Part shown: positions 9,152-19,008 of the stretch, piece after piece | Layout: each line of letters begins with the position of its first letter | How positions within the stretch are numbered: position 1 is the first letter of the stretch | Assembly (NCBI RefSeq): GCF_022637395.1 | Contig: NZ_CP093337.1 | Location: forward strand, 2,588,001-2,652,000 | Source: Shinella sp. H4-D48 | Lineage (GTDB): Bacteria; Pseudomonadota; Alphaproteobacteria; Rhizobiales; Rhizobiaceae | Length of the DNA: 64,000 nt | Direction of reading: 5' to 3' | Made by a program: the position numbers and the translations under genes | Notes under the pieces: model-generated | Seen by the model: the letters and a program-made list of their open reading frames with translations, nothing else | The model's database searches: none | What the model was told of the DNA's origin: nothing

Positions 9152-9757
9152 TCAAAGGTTATTCGCGTCGCCCGTCTTCACGTCCGCAGCCGCAGCCACC
9201 GGCTTCGACGCCTCTCGCGGAAAGAAGGTATAGGACAGCGTGATCGTGTGGACGCCCTTCGTCTCCACCGGCTTGACGATCTCCGGATCGACGAAGAAGA
9301 CGACGGGCATTTCCATTTCCTCACCGGGCTTCAGCGTCGTCTCGGTGAAGCAGAAGCACTGGACCTTGTTGAAATAGGCCCCGGTCGCTTCCGGCGTGAC
9401 GTTGAACGTCGCCTGGCCGGTCGCCGGCTTGGAAGAATTGTTGCGGGCTTTGTAGAAGACCTGCACGGTCTCGCCGATCTTCAGCTCGATCTCGCGCTGG
9501 ACCGGTGTGAAGGTCCACGGCAGGCCCGGCGCGACGTTTGCGTCGAAACGGACCTTGATCTTCTGATCGAGAACGACGTCGGAGGCCTGCTCGACGCGCT
9601 GCGTCGTGCCGCCGTAACCGGTGACCTTGCAGAACATCTCGTAAAGCGGCACGGCGGCATAGGCCATCGCGCCCATGCCGATGACGAAGGAACAGCACAT
9701 GGCGACGACGGCGCCGTTGCCCATTCCGCTCTTTTCGGTCTTCTTCGGTTCGCTCAT
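9152..9757 (-). CDS. ctaG: Cytochrome c oxidase assembly protein CtaG (Cox11 type)
   Basis: A 201-residue copper chaperone that delivers CuB to subunit I. One membrane helix (about residues 15-36) is followed by a periplasmic immunoglobulin-like domain with the copper-binding motif [14 protein letters not shown] and [22 protein letters not shown] after the helix is also a Cox11 hallmark. It starts three bases after the stop of the small coxF gene, and its stop lies 59 bases upstream of ctaE. Confidence 0.96.
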   Translation of the reverse strand: MSEPKKTEKSGMGNGAVVAMCCSFVIGMGAMAYAAVPLYEMFCKVTGYGGTTQRVEQASDVVLDQKIKVRFDANVAPGLPWTFTPVQREIELKIGETVQVFYKARNNSSKPATGQATFNVTPEATGAYFNKVQCFCFTETTLKPGEEMEMPVVFFVDPEIVKPVETKGVHTITLSYTFFPREASKPVAAAADVKTGDANNL

Positions 9758-9759
9758 GG

Positions 9760-9900
9760 TCAGCCTGCCATCCCGCCGCCGAACTTGATCAGCGTGACGA
9801 TGTAGAACAGGACGACGAGGCCGAGAAGAACGGCGCCGAGCGCGAGGTTGCGGCCGCGGCGGGCCTTCTTCTGGCTATCGGTGAGCTTTACGGTTTCCAT
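9760..9900 (-). CDS. CoxF-like small membrane protein (46 aa)
   Basis: A 46-residue reading frame starting [20 protein letters not shown], then one hydrophobic helix (about residues 19-38) and a short Gly-rich tail. Its start codon overlaps the ctaB stop by one base (TAATG), and its stop is two bases from the ctaG start. It therefore fills the ctaB-ctaG gap exactly. Rhizobial cta clusters have a small protein annotated CoxF in this place. Its function is unproven; a role in oxidase assembly or as a minor subunit is inferred from position. It is easily missed because of its length. Confidence 0.82.
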   Translation of the reverse strand: METVKLTDSQKKARRGRNLALGAVLLGLVVLFYIVTLIKFGGGMAG

Positions 9901-10844
9901 TACAGCACCCATCCAAATGACGCGATCAGGTGGTCAAGCATGAGGCCGGAGAACACCGCGAACAAATAGACAAGCGAGAAGGCAAAGAGCTTCTTGGCCG
10001 GCACCATCGCGCGATCCCCCTCCGGCATGCGCAACACGCCGATGGAGTACCACACGAAGCCAAGGCCAAGCGCTGCGGCAAAGAGACCGTAGCCGAGGCT
10101 GGCAAAGCCGAGGAAGGTCGGGACGACCGAGATAACGGCGGTCAGCACGGCGTAGATCAGGATCTGCACCTTGGTCGTCGCCTCGCCGGACACGTTAGGC
10201 AGCATCGGCACGCCGACGGCCTCGTAGTCGCGCATCTTGAACAGCGCGAGCGCCCAGAAATGCGCCGGCGTCCACAGGAAGGTGATGAGGAAGAGCACGA
10301 CGCTCTCGACGGACACGCCGCCGGTGACGCAGGCCCAGCCGATCATGGGAGGGAAGGCGCCGGCCGCGCCACCGATGACGATGTTCTGCGGCGTCGAGCG
10401 CTTGAGCCACATCGTATAGACGACGGCATAGAAAAAGATGGTGAAGGCAAGCAAGCCGGCGGCGAGCCAGTTGACCACCAGGCCGAGAATACCGACCGAA
10501 AAGGCCGAGAGCGTCATGCCGAAGGCGAGCGCCTCTTCGGGCCGGATGCGGCCGGACGGAATCGGACGCTGGGCGGTGCGGGTCATGACCGCATCGATAT
10601 CGGCGTCGTACCACATGTTCAGGGCACCGGATGCACCGGCACCCACGGCGATACAGAGGATTGCGATGACGCCGATGACCGGATTGATCGAGCCGGGCGC
10701 GACGACGAGGCCCGCAAAGGCCGTAAAGACGACGAGCGACATGACGCGCGGCTTCAGGAGCTCGAAGAAATCACGCGGCGACGCTTCGGAGAGGTAGACC
10801 TCGCCGCCGCCCGGAACCGTTTCGTGATGCTCGATGACCGACAT
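9900..10844 (-). CDS. ctaB: Protoheme IX farnesyltransferase (heme O synthase)
   Basis: A 314-residue UbiA-family membrane enzyme that adds a farnesyl group to heme b, making heme O for the aa3 oxidase. Motifs are [17 protein letters not shown], the prenyl-diphosphate-binding [15 protein letters not shown] and RPIPSGRI, followed by multiple membrane helices. The start MSVIEHHE at 10844 is preceded by a GGAAA sequence. It sits between ctaD (with a 249-base gap holding a palindromic repeat) and coxF. Confidence 0.96.
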   Translation of the reverse strand: MSVIEHHETVPGGGEVYLSEASPRDFFELLKPRVMSLVVFTAFAGLVVAPGSINPVIGVIAILCIAVGAGASGALNMWYDADIDAVMTRTAQRPIPSGRIRPEEALAFGMTLSAFSVGILGLVVNWLAAGLLAFTIFFYAVVYTMWLKRSTPQNIVIGGAAGAFPPMIGWACVTGGVSVESVVLFLITFLWTPAHFWALALFKMRDYEAVGVPMLPNVSGEATTKVQILIYAVLTAVISVVPTFLGFASLGYGLFAAALGLGFVWYSIGVLRMPEGDRAMVPAKKLFAFSLVYLFAVFSGLMLDHLIASFGWVL

Positions 10845-10899
10845 GATGTTTCCGTTCTTTTGTCCGAGAGCGTCAGCCTCATGGCTTCCCCTCTCCACC

Positions 10900-10985
10900 G
10901 TCATCCTCGGACTTTACCCGAGGATCCACACCCACGGCACGCCGGAGGATGCGGGATGGATCCTCCGGCCAAGCCCGAGGATGAC
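10900..10985. repeat. Rhizobial intergenic palindromic repeat (RIME-like) between ctaD and ctaB
   Basis: Two 29-base arms, 10900-10928 and 10957-10985, are inverted copies with a few mismatches (outer ends GTCATCCTCGG and CCGAGGATGAC), separated by a 28-base centre. Sequences of the form GTCATCCTCGGGCTTGACCC with inverted partners are a well-known dispersed intergenic repeat in Rhizobiaceae. It fills much of the 249-base gap between ctaD and ctaB, where I see no gene, and could form a long RNA hairpin in the cta transcript. Confidence 0.7.
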
Positions 10986-11093
10986 GAAGGTTGGGTTCCA
11001 GGCTGCGGCTCATCGCCAGCGCCCTTGCCCCGGCCTCCGCCGGTATTTCCCAGTATTGAGGCCGCCGTTGCCGGCGGCCCCGATCGCAAGATC

Positions 11094-12773
<1,680 letters not shown>

Positions 12774-12780
12774 CTAGGTA

Positions 12781-13665
12781 TTACTGCGCGGCGTTCTGGG
12801 CGACGTCTACGGACTTGTCCGCACCGTCGACAGACGCCATCAGGGCCTTGTTTGCCTCGCCGACATTCGTCGCGGCGGCAGCAAGCCAGGTATCGAACTT
12901 TTCCTGCGAAACGACGCGGATGGCGATCGGCATGAACGCATGGTCCTTGCCGCAGAGCTCGGAACACTGGCCGTAGAACAGGCCTTCGCGCTCGGCCTTG
13001 AACCAGGTCTCGTTCATGCGGCCCGGCACGGCATCGATCTTCACACCGAAGGACGGCATGGCGAAAGCGTGGATCACGTCACCGGCAGTGACGAGGAGAC
13101 GGACATGCTTGCCAACGGGAACCACGACTTCGTTGTCGACGGCCAGAAGGCGCGGATAGACGGACTTGTCTTCCTTGCCGGCGGCGGCGCGGTCATTGTC
13201 ATGCAGAAGGAGACTGTCGAAGGAGAGCGGGTTGTCGCCGACCTGATACTCATAACCCCAGTACCACTGGAAACCGGTGGCCTTGATGGTCAGTTCCGGC
13301 TCTTCCGTGGGAGCGAGCTGCTTGGTCAGCAGCTGGAAGGAGGGAACAGCAAGGAACAGGAGGATGACGACCGGGCCAAGCGTCCAGACGACCTCGATAG
13401 CCGTGTTGTGGCTGGTCTTGGACGGCACCGGGTTCTTGCTTTCGCGGAACTTGACGACGACGACGATGAGCAGAAGGAGAACGAACAGGGTGATCGGAAC
13501 GATGAACCACAGTGTGTACTGCTCGAACCAGCGAATTTCTTCCATGATCGAGGTCGCGGCGGGCTGGAGGCCCTTCTGCCAGTCGAACGGCTGATCAGCG
13601 AAGGCGGTCGAAGCAAAGAGCAGACAGCCAAGAGCGGCCAGACCTGCAAAAGCTTTGTTTTTCAC
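12781..13665 (-). CDS. ctaC: Cytochrome c oxidase subunit II
   Basis: A 294-residue subunit that receives electrons from cytochrome c at its CuA site. A signal peptide (KAFAGLAALGCLLFASTAFA) is followed by two membrane helices and a periplasmic cupredoxin domain with the CuA motif CSELCGKDHAFMP. The aromatic patch GFQWYWGYEY is also present. The GTG at 13665 is preferred because GGGGAG ends seven bases before it; a TTG at 13680 would place that Shine-Dalgarno inside the gene. A perfect FNR/FixK-type palindrome lies 21-34 bases upstream of the start. Confidence 0.95.
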   Translation of the reverse strand: MKNKAFAGLAALGCLLFASTAFADQPFDWQKGLQPAATSIMEEIRWFEQYTLWFIVPITLFVLLLLIVVVVKFRESKNPVPSKTSHNTAIEVVWTLGPVVILLFLAVPSFQLLTKQLAPTEEPELTIKATGFQWYWGYEYQVGDNPLSFDSLLLHDNDRAAAGKEDKSVYPRLLAVDNEVVVPVGKHVRLLVTAGDVIHAFAMPSFGVKIDAVPGRMNETWFKAEREGLFYGQCSELCGKDHAFMPIAIRVVSQEKFDTWLAAAATNVGEANKALMASVDGADKSVDVAQNAAQ

Positions 13666-13672
13666 AACGTAT

Positions 13673-13678
13673 CTCCCC
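13673..13678 (-). promoter_or_regulatory. ctaC: Ribosome binding site that fixes the ctaC start
   Basis: GGGGAG on the minus strand ends seven bases before GTG 13665. It overlaps the in-frame TTG at 13680-13678, which rules that codon out as a likely start. Confidence 0.7.
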
Positions 13679-13685
13679 AAGGCGT

Positions 13686-13699
13686 TTGATCGGGATCAA
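13686..13699. promoter_or_regulatory. FNR/FixK/FnrN box (TTGATCGGGATCAA)
   Basis: A perfect match to the TTGAT-N4-ATCAA consensus bound by Fnr-family regulators (FixK and FnrN in rhizobia). It lies in the 411-base region between the divergent ctaC and ialB genes. Its centre (13692.5) is 41 bases upstream of a start expected from the TATACT hexamer at 13721-13726, the class II activator geometry for rightward transcription. For ctaC the box lies only 21-34 bases before the start codon, a position suited to repression. Confidence 0.7.
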
Positions 13700-13720
13700 A
13701 CAGACGCGCAGAATCCCTGC

Positions 13721-13726
13721 TATACT
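13721..13726 (+). promoter_or_regulatory. Candidate -10 element (TATACT) downstream of the FNR box
   Basis: TATACT begins 22 bases after the right end of the FNR box, predicting transcription from about 13733 rightwards. No convincing gene starts before ialB at 14077, so the transcript would have a roughly 340-base leader or be a separate small RNA. Apart from this and the FNR box I see nothing else definite in 13666-14076. Confidence 0.4.
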
Positions 13727-14076
13727 GAGTGCTTAAAATCATAGTTTCATGTCCGCCGCAACCGCCATGGGGATGCCCCCGTGCGGCATTTTTGCGCAAA
13801 CGCAAACGGATGTGGCCACTCCCCACAGTTTCTTCACATTTGTCTATAGCATGAAAGGTTTGGCAGCGGCGAGCCTGCTTCGAACGGCTACCCGATTGCG
13901 TGGCAAAGGCGGCCACAGCACACTGCCTATTAAATAAAGTGCGGGCCGATGGCATGAAAGTGCGCGATCGCGTCCAATTTCCGCCTTCAATCAATCGGAA
14001 AGCAGCGGCCGGGGCTTTTCATTTCGCCGCCGGCTATTCAAAGATAGCCCGACTGATTCGAGATTCCGAGGTTTTC

Positions 14077-14607
14077 ATGGGTTTTACTCCCCTCTCCCGG
14101 CTGTCACGGGCGGCGTTCGGCCTTGCCGTCTTCGCGCTCGGCGCCACGGCACTTCCTTCCCTCTCCGCAGCGCAGCAGCCCGGAACGGTGAAATCCAACC
14201 ATGGCGCCTGGTCCATCGTCTGCGACCAGCCGGCCGGCGCATCGGGCGAGCAGTGCGCGCTGATGCAGAATGTTTTGGCAGAGGACCGGCCGGAACTGGG
14301 CCTTTCCGTCGTCGTGCTGAAGACCGCCGACCGCAAGGCGAAGATCCTGCGCGTTCTCGCCCCGCTCGGCGTGCTCCTGCCCAACGGCCTCGGCCTCAAT
14401 GTCGACGGCAAGGATATCGGCCGGGCCTATTTCGTCCGCTGCTTCGCCGATGGCTGCTATGCCGAAGTGGTGCTGGAGGATGAACTGCTGAAGACATTCC
14501 GCTCCGGTGCGACGGCGACCTTCATCGTCTTCCAGTCTCCCGAAGAGGGCATCGGCATCCCGGTCGATCTCAAGGGCTTTGGCGAAGGCTACGACGCGCT
14601 GCCGTGA
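14077..14607 (+). CDS. Invasion-associated locus B (IalB) family protein
   Basis: A 176-residue exported protein. A signal peptide covers about residues 1-30 (ending SLSAAQQ), followed by the IalB-domain features W.IVCDQ, a cysteine-containing CALMQ, and RAYFVRCFADGCYAEVVL. IalB proteins are periplasmic or outer-envelope proteins first seen in Bartonella; in free-living rhizobia their role is unclear. The ATG at 14077 has CGAGG upstream. The frame extends further upstream without coding character. It is followed by tldD after 78 bases and is divergent from ctaC across a FNR-box region. Confidence 0.88.
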   Translation: MGFTPLSRLSRAAFGLAVFALGATALPSLSAAQQPGTVKSNHGAWSIVCDQPAGASGEQCALMQNVLAEDRPELGLSVVVLKTADRKAKILRVLAPLGVLLPNGLGLNVDGKDIGRAYFVRCFADGCYAEVVLEDELLKTFRSGATATFIVFQSPEEGIGIPVDLKGFGEGYDALP

Positions 14608-14685
14608 GCCTGTCGCCGGCGGGCTTGCCGCCCGCCGCCGGGGAACTTACATGAGCCCCGTCCACCATTGCTTGCGGAGCCCGCC

Positions 14686-16101
14686 ATGAACACCGACCTT
14701 CTCTCCCTCTTCGATGCCGACGAGGCGACCGTGCAGGCCGTGCTCCGGGAAACGCTGAAGGGTGCCGACGACGGCGAGCTTTTCATCGAACACGCGCAGG
14801 CCGAATCACTGTCCTTCGACAACGGTCGCCTGAAGGGCGGCAGCTTCAACACCGACCAGGGTTTCGGGCTGCGCGCCGTTGCCGGCGACGCCGTCGGCTA
14901 CGCCCATTCCGGCGAGATGAGCCTGTCGGCGCTGAAGCGCGCGGCCGATGCCGCCGGCGCCGTCACGCGCGGCTATTCCGGTGACTATGCCGCCGCGCCG
15001 CAGGGCACCAACCGGCAGCTTTACAGCCCCGACAATCCGATCGGCGCGCCGACCTTCGAGGAGAAGGTGGCTCTTCTGACCGAAATCGACGCCTATCTGC
15101 GGGCCAAGGACCCGAAGGTGCGGCAGGTCACGGCCTCGGTTGCGGCAAGCTGGCAGGTCGTCAACATCCTGCGCGCGGACGGTCATCGCGTCAGCGATGT
15201 GCGCCCGATGACGCGCATCAACATTTCCGTCGTGGTGGGTGACGGCGACCGCCAGGAGACCGGCAGTTTCGGCACCGGCGGACGCACCACCTTCGATGCC
15301 TTCCTGACCGAGGACAGCTGGCATGCCGGCGCCGACGAGGCGCTGCGCCAGGCGCTCGTCAATCTCGAGGCCGTCGAAGCCCCGGCCGGCACCATGGACG
15401 TGGTACTTGCCAACGGCTGGCCCGGCGTGATGCTGCATGAAGCCGTCGGCCACGGGCTGGAGGGCGACTTCAACCGCAAGAAGACCTCCGCCTTCGCCGG
15501 GCTGATGGGCGAACAGGTCGCAGCCAAGGGTGTCACCGTCGTCGACGACGGCACCATCGACAACCGCCGCGGCTCGATCACCATCGACGACGAAGGCACG
15601 CCCTCGGCCTACAATGTGCTGATCGAGGACGGCAAGCTGGTGGGCTACATGCAGGACCGTCAGAATGCCCGGCTGATGGGCATGAAGGCAACCGGCAACG
15701 GCCGCCGGCAGGGCTATGCCTACCGCCCCATGCCGCGCATGACGAACACCTACATGCTCTCCGGCGACAAGACGCCGGACGAGATCATCGCCTCGGTGAA
15801 GAACGGCATCTACGCCGTTTCCTTCGGCGGCGGGCAGGTCGACATCACATCGGGCAAGTTTGTCTTCGGCTGCACCGAGGCCTATCTCATCGAGAACGGC
15901 AAGGTGACGGCACCGGTCAAGGGCGCCATGCTGATCGGCAACGGACCGGACGCCATGCGTCGCGTCTCGATGATCGGCAACGACACCAAGCTCGACACCG
16001 GCATCGGCAATTGCGGCAAGGCCGGCCAGTGGGTGCCGGTCGGCGTCGGCCAGCCACATCTTCGGATGGACCAGATCACGGTGGGCGGGACGAAGACCTG
16101 A
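14686..16101 (+). CDS. tldD: Metalloprotease TldD
   Basis: A 471-residue member of the TldD/PmbA (U62) family, which as TldD-TldE heterodimers degrades unfolded peptides and processes ribosomal peptides such as microcins. The zinc motif HEAVGHGLEGDFNRK (HExxxH) lies near residue 251 and the C-terminus carries VFGCTEAYLIENGKVT and GAMLIGNGP. The partner PmbA/TldE is not in this window. The start MNTDLLSLFDADE is preceded by GCGGAG. It is convergent with the LysR gene with 30 bases between. Confidence 0.96.
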   Translation: MNTDLLSLFDADEATVQAVLRETLKGADDGELFIEHAQAESLSFDNGRLKGGSFNTDQGFGLRAVAGDAVGYAHSGEMSLSALKRAADAAGAVTRGYSGDYAAAPQGTNRQLYSPDNPIGAPTFEEKVALLTEIDAYLRAKDPKVRQVTASVAASWQVVNILRADGHRVSDVRPMTRINISVVVGDGDRQETGSFGTGGRTTFDAFLTEDSWHAGADEALRQALVNLEAVEAPAGTMDVVLANGWPGVMLHEAVGHGLEGDFNRKKTSAFAGLMGEQVAAKGVTVVDDGTIDNRRGSITIDDEGTPSAYNVLIEDGKLVGYMQDRQNARLMGMKATGNGRRQGYAYRPMPRMTNTYMLSGDKTPDEIIASVKNGIYAVSFGGGQVDITSGKFVFGCTEAYLIENGKVTAPVKGAMLIGNGPDAMRRVSMIGNDTKLDTGIGNCGKAGQWVPVGVGQPHLRMDQITVGGTKT

Positions 16102-16131
16102 TTTTTCAGGACCTGCTCGAGCCGCCCCTCA

Positions 16132-17031
16132 TCACATTCCGCCCGGCACCGCAATCCGCTGGAGCAACCACTGCCGGAAGGCGCGGGCTTCCGGTGAGAG
16201 GCGCTTGAAGCTGCGCGCGACAAGCCAGTAGGCGCCGTGGCGGATCGAGAGATCGAACGGCTGCACGATCCGGCCGGCGGCGATATCTTCGGCGGCCAGG
16301 AAGCGATCGACCAGCGCGACGCCGTGGCCGCGCAGCACGGCCTGCAACACCAAGTTCCCCTCGGCAAATATCTGCGCGCGGCCAAGCGGCACGCCCTCCA
16401 CGCCAGCGGCGGCAAACCAGCGCTCCCAGACGCTGCGGTTCTCCTCGTGCAATAGGGTGTGCGCGAGAAGATCGGCAGGTTCGCTCAATGGCGGGCCGGA
16501 AGCCAGGAGTGCCGGCGCGATCACCGGCACCAGATCGACCTCGGCGACAAGATCGACTTCCGTGCGCGGCCAGGCTTTTGCATCCATGCCATGGCGGATG
16601 GCGATTTCCGCCTCGTGGGTGCGGAATTCGATGAGCCGCATGTCGGAATCGACGGCCACGTCGATCTCGGGATGGCCGGCGCGAAAATCCTCCAAATGCG
16701 AGACCAGCCAGCAGGCGGCAAACGAAGGCTCCGCGCTGATTTCCAGAAGCCCGCCGCCGCGTCGGCCGCGGATTTCCGAAAGGCTCGCATCCATGGCATC
16801 GAAGGAGCGGGAGAGGACATCGAGCAGGCTGCGGCCGGCCGCCGTCAGCCGCACGCTGCGATGGCGGCGTTCGAACAGCGGCTTGCCAAGCTCTGCCTCC
16901 AGGTCCTTGACCTGCCGGCTCACGGCGGCCTGCGACACGGAAAGCTCATCGGCCGCAAGCGTGAAGCTGCCGAGCCGCCCCGCCGCCTCGAAACTCCGCA
17001 ATGCCGTCAGGGGCAGCCGTCCACGCTTCAT
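16132..17031 (-). CDS. LysR family transcriptional regulator (GcvA-like)
   Basis: A 299-residue regulator. The N-terminal winged helix-turn-helix is clear (LTALRSFEAAGRLGSFTLAA, SQAAVSRQVKDLE, LFERRHRSVRLTAAG), and residues from about 90 form the periplasmic-binding-fold effector domain. The opening RLPLTALRSFEAA is that of the GcvA/AmpR subgroup. It is probably autoregulated: a T-N11-A palindrome lies just upstream of the start at 17041-17053. Its targets are not known; a possible small gene is divergent at 17104. Confidence 0.93.
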   Translation of the reverse strand: MKRGRLPLTALRSFEAAGRLGSFTLAADELSVSQAAVSRQVKDLEAELGKPLFERRHRSVRLTAAGRSLLDVLSRSFDAMDASLSEIRGRRGGGLLEISAEPSFAACWLVSHLEDFRAGHPEIDVAVDSDMRLIEFRTHEAEIAIRHGMDAKAWPRTEVDLVAEVDLVPVIAPALLASGPPLSEPADLLAHTLLHEENRSVWERWFAAAGVEGVPLGRAQIFAEGNLVLQAVLRGHGVALVDRFLAAEDIAAGRIVQPFDLSIRHGAYWLVARSFKRLSPEARAFRQWLLQRIAVPGGM

Positions 17032-17040
17032 TGCATAACC

Positions 17041-17053
17041 TCAAGTCATTTGA
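17041..17053. promoter_or_regulatory. Candidate LysR operator (TCAAGTCATTTGA)
   Basis: TCAAGTCATTTGA is a T-N11-A palindrome with TCAA/TTGA arms, the form bound by LysR-type regulators. It lies nine bases upstream of the LysR start codon. A second small inverted repeat, CTCGTTTGAG, follows at about 17067-17076. Confidence 0.5.
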
Positions 17054-17103
17054 AGTCGACGATAAACTCGTTTGAGCCCGACAGGCAAGCGGGCGGACAA
17101 TCC

Positions 17104-17262
17104 ATGCAGGTTCAACGCATGAAGCATGAAGACATGTTCGACAACATCCTCGCCATTGCCATGGAGGTGGTTCGCCTCCTCACCTTCCAGCCCGGACGTG
17201 CATCGCCGGTGCGCGACAGGAAAGCCCCTGTTAACCACTCGGATACCGGCCGGGTGCGATAA
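17104..17262 (+). CDS. Possible small protein divergent from the LysR gene
   Basis: A 52-codon frame (ATG at 17104, with alternatives at 17119 and 17134) with third-position GC typical of the surrounding genes. The middle part FDNILAIAMEVVRLLTF is amphipathic to hydrophobic; the tail is basic and polar. I do not recognise it. It begins 72 bases from the LysR start, where a LysR-regulated target often lies. It may not be real: the ribosome binding site is weak (GGCGGACAATCC) and no family supports it. The rest of the 17032-17298 gap holds only the operator-like sites. Confidence 0.3.
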   Translation: MQVQRMKHEDMFDNILAIAMEVVRLLTFQPGRASPVRDRKAPVNHSDTGRVR

Positions 17263-17298
17263 CGACCGCTCGAAATAACGCGGAAAGATCGAAACGAC

Positions 17299-18354
17299 AT
17301 GCCGATCCGAAATGCCATGCGACAGAAACTGAAGCGCGCCGTCATCACGGGTGGGCTGGAGTTCGCGCATCTGGCCGAACGGGTCGGGTTGATGTCCTCG
17401 GCCCGCGGCATGGGGGCGATCTTCACGCTGCATCATGTCCGGCCGAAGACGCCGCAGAGCTTCGATCCCAATGCGCATCTGGAGATCACGCCGGAATTCC
17501 TCGATACGGCCATCCGGCATCTGACGGAGGAAGGCTATCAGTTTGTGGCGCTTGCAGACATGCCGGCGCGACTAGCCATCGCGCGCGCCGGCGAGCGTTT
17601 CGCCGCCTTCACGCTCGACGACGGCTATCGCAACAATGCGGTGCATGCCCAGCCGGTCTTCACGCAGCACAGGGTGCCGTTCACCGTTTTCGTCGCCCCG
17701 GGCTTTGCGGGCAAGACGCACGGCATCTGGTGGGAGACGTTGACCGAACTTCTGCGTGCCGTGCCGCATCTCGAATTCGATTTCGGCCCCGGCCCGGTTA
17801 CCCTGCCGCTCGCAACGCCCTTCCAGAAACAAGCCGCCTTCGACCGCTTCGCGCGCTTCATCCATTCCGCAACGGACGAGGCGTCGGCGATCGCACAGCT
17901 CGACGCGATGGCGAAGGTGCACGGCATCGAACCGCTCATGATCACCGAGCGGCTCGTGATGCGCGAGCCCGAGCTGAAGAGCCTCGTGCTCAACCCGCTG
18001 GCCTCCATCGGCGCGCATACGATCAGCCACCGCGCGCTGGCCCGCCTGAGCGACGACGAGGCGCGACAGGAGATCGACCTTTCAGCCGAACGCATTGCCG
18101 CCATTATCGGCCGTCGGCCGGACACCTTCGCCTATCCCTATGGCGACAGACAGTCCGTCTCGCCGCGCGAGCACCGGCTGGCCAAGGAACTTGGCTTCCG
18201 CGTTGCCGTGACGACGGAACCCGGCACGCTTTCGGCACGCTCCTTCGACACGCCGACATCGCTGCCGCGCATCTCGCTCAACGGCCTCTACCAGAAGCCG
18301 AAATATGTGGGCGCGCTGGCCTCGGGCATTCCCTTCCGGCTGATACGGCGCTGA
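17299..18354 (+). CDS. Polysaccharide deacetylase (NodB homology domain) family protein
   Basis: A 351-residue protein of the carbohydrate esterase 4 type. The first catalytic motif is FAAFTLDDGYRNN (metal-binding Asp pair) near residue 100, and the second is a histidine pair in GAHTISHRAL near residue 239; FAYPYGD follows. The N-terminal ~30 residues contain no clear signal peptide, so it may act in the cytoplasm or be membrane-associated. The substrate is unknown, but such genes in rhizobia often belong to envelope polysaccharide metabolism. It ends three bases before the end of the convergent pdxH gene. Confidence 0.85.
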   Translation: MPIRNAMRQKLKRAVITGGLEFAHLAERVGLMSSARGMGAIFTLHHVRPKTPQSFDPNAHLEITPEFLDTAIRHLTEEGYQFVALADMPARLAIARAGERFAAFTLDDGYRNNAVHAQPVFTQHRVPFTVFVAPGFAGKTHGIWWETLTELLRAVPHLEFDFGPGPVTLPLATPFQKQAAFDRFARFIHSATDEASAIAQLDAMAKVHGIEPLMITERLVMREPELKSLVLNPLASIGAHTISHRALARLSDDEARQEIDLSAERIAAIIGRRPDTFAYPYGDRQSVSPREHRLAKELGFRVAVTTEPGTLSARSFDTPTSLPRISLNGLYQKPKYVGALASGIPFRLIRR

Positions 18355-18357
18355 CCG

Positions 18358-18978
18358 TCAGGGATACATCCGAACCTTCGTCCATCCCGCGCCGTCTTCC
18401 GTGCGGCGGAACTCCACCCGGTCGTGCAGGCGGAAGGGGCGGTCGTGCCAGAACTCGATCGAGACGGGTTTCAGGCGGAAGCCGGACCAGTGCGCCGGGC
18501 GCGGGATCTCGCCGATCGCGTAGCGCGCAGTGTATTCCGCTACCGCCTTCTCAAGCGCGAAGCGGCTTTCCAGCGGCCGGGACTGCTTGGATGCCCACGC
18601 CCCGATACGGCTGCCGCGCGGACGCGAGGCGTAATACTCATCGGCCTCCGCATCGCTCACCACCTCGATATCGCCGCGAATGCGGATCTGGCGGCGTAGC
18701 GATTTCCAGTGGAAGCACATGGCGGCCTTGCGGGCAGAGAGAAGCTCCTCGCCCTTCCGGCTCTCGAAATTGGTGTAGAACACAAAGCCGCGCTCGTCGA
18801 AGCCCTTGAGCAGGACCATGCGCACATTCGGCATGCCCGTCGCGTCGACGGTGGAAAGCGCGAGCGCATTGGGATCGTTGGGCTCGGTCTTTCCCGCGTC
18901 CTCCAGCCAATGGCCAAAAAGGATGTAGGGTTCGTTTTCCTCGGTGAAGTCACCGCTTGTTAACGCATTGTCACTCAT
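18358..18978 (-). CDS. pdxH: Pyridoxamine 5'-phosphate oxidase
   Basis: A 206-residue FMN enzyme that oxidises pyridoxine or pyridoxamine phosphate to pyridoxal phosphate. Conserved regions are [20 protein letters not shown] (FMN binding), [35 protein letters not shown] and the C-terminal [11 protein letters not shown]. The length fits the family. Its start codon is only 30 bases from the divergent lipoprotein gene, so the two promoters must overlap one or both coding regions. Confidence 0.96.
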   Translation of the reverse strand: MSDNALTSGDFTEENEPYILFGHWLEDAGKTEPNDPNALALSTVDATGMPNVRMVLLKGFDERGFVFYTNFESRKGEELLSARKAAMCFHWKSLRRQIRIRGDIEVVSDAEADEYYASRPRGSRIGAWASKQSRPLESRFALEKAVAEYTARYAIGEIPRPAHWSGFRLKPVSIEFWHDRPFRLHDRVEFRRTEDGAGWTKVRMYP

Positions 18979-19008
18979 ATTTAACTCAATGCCGATCTAT
19001 CTAGCTGT

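Noticed and set aside
13749-13937. A 62-codon frame just downstream of the predicted FNR-controlled start.
   Set aside because: There is no ribosome binding site before its ATG and the product has no coherent composition. A leader or non-coding RNA is as likely.
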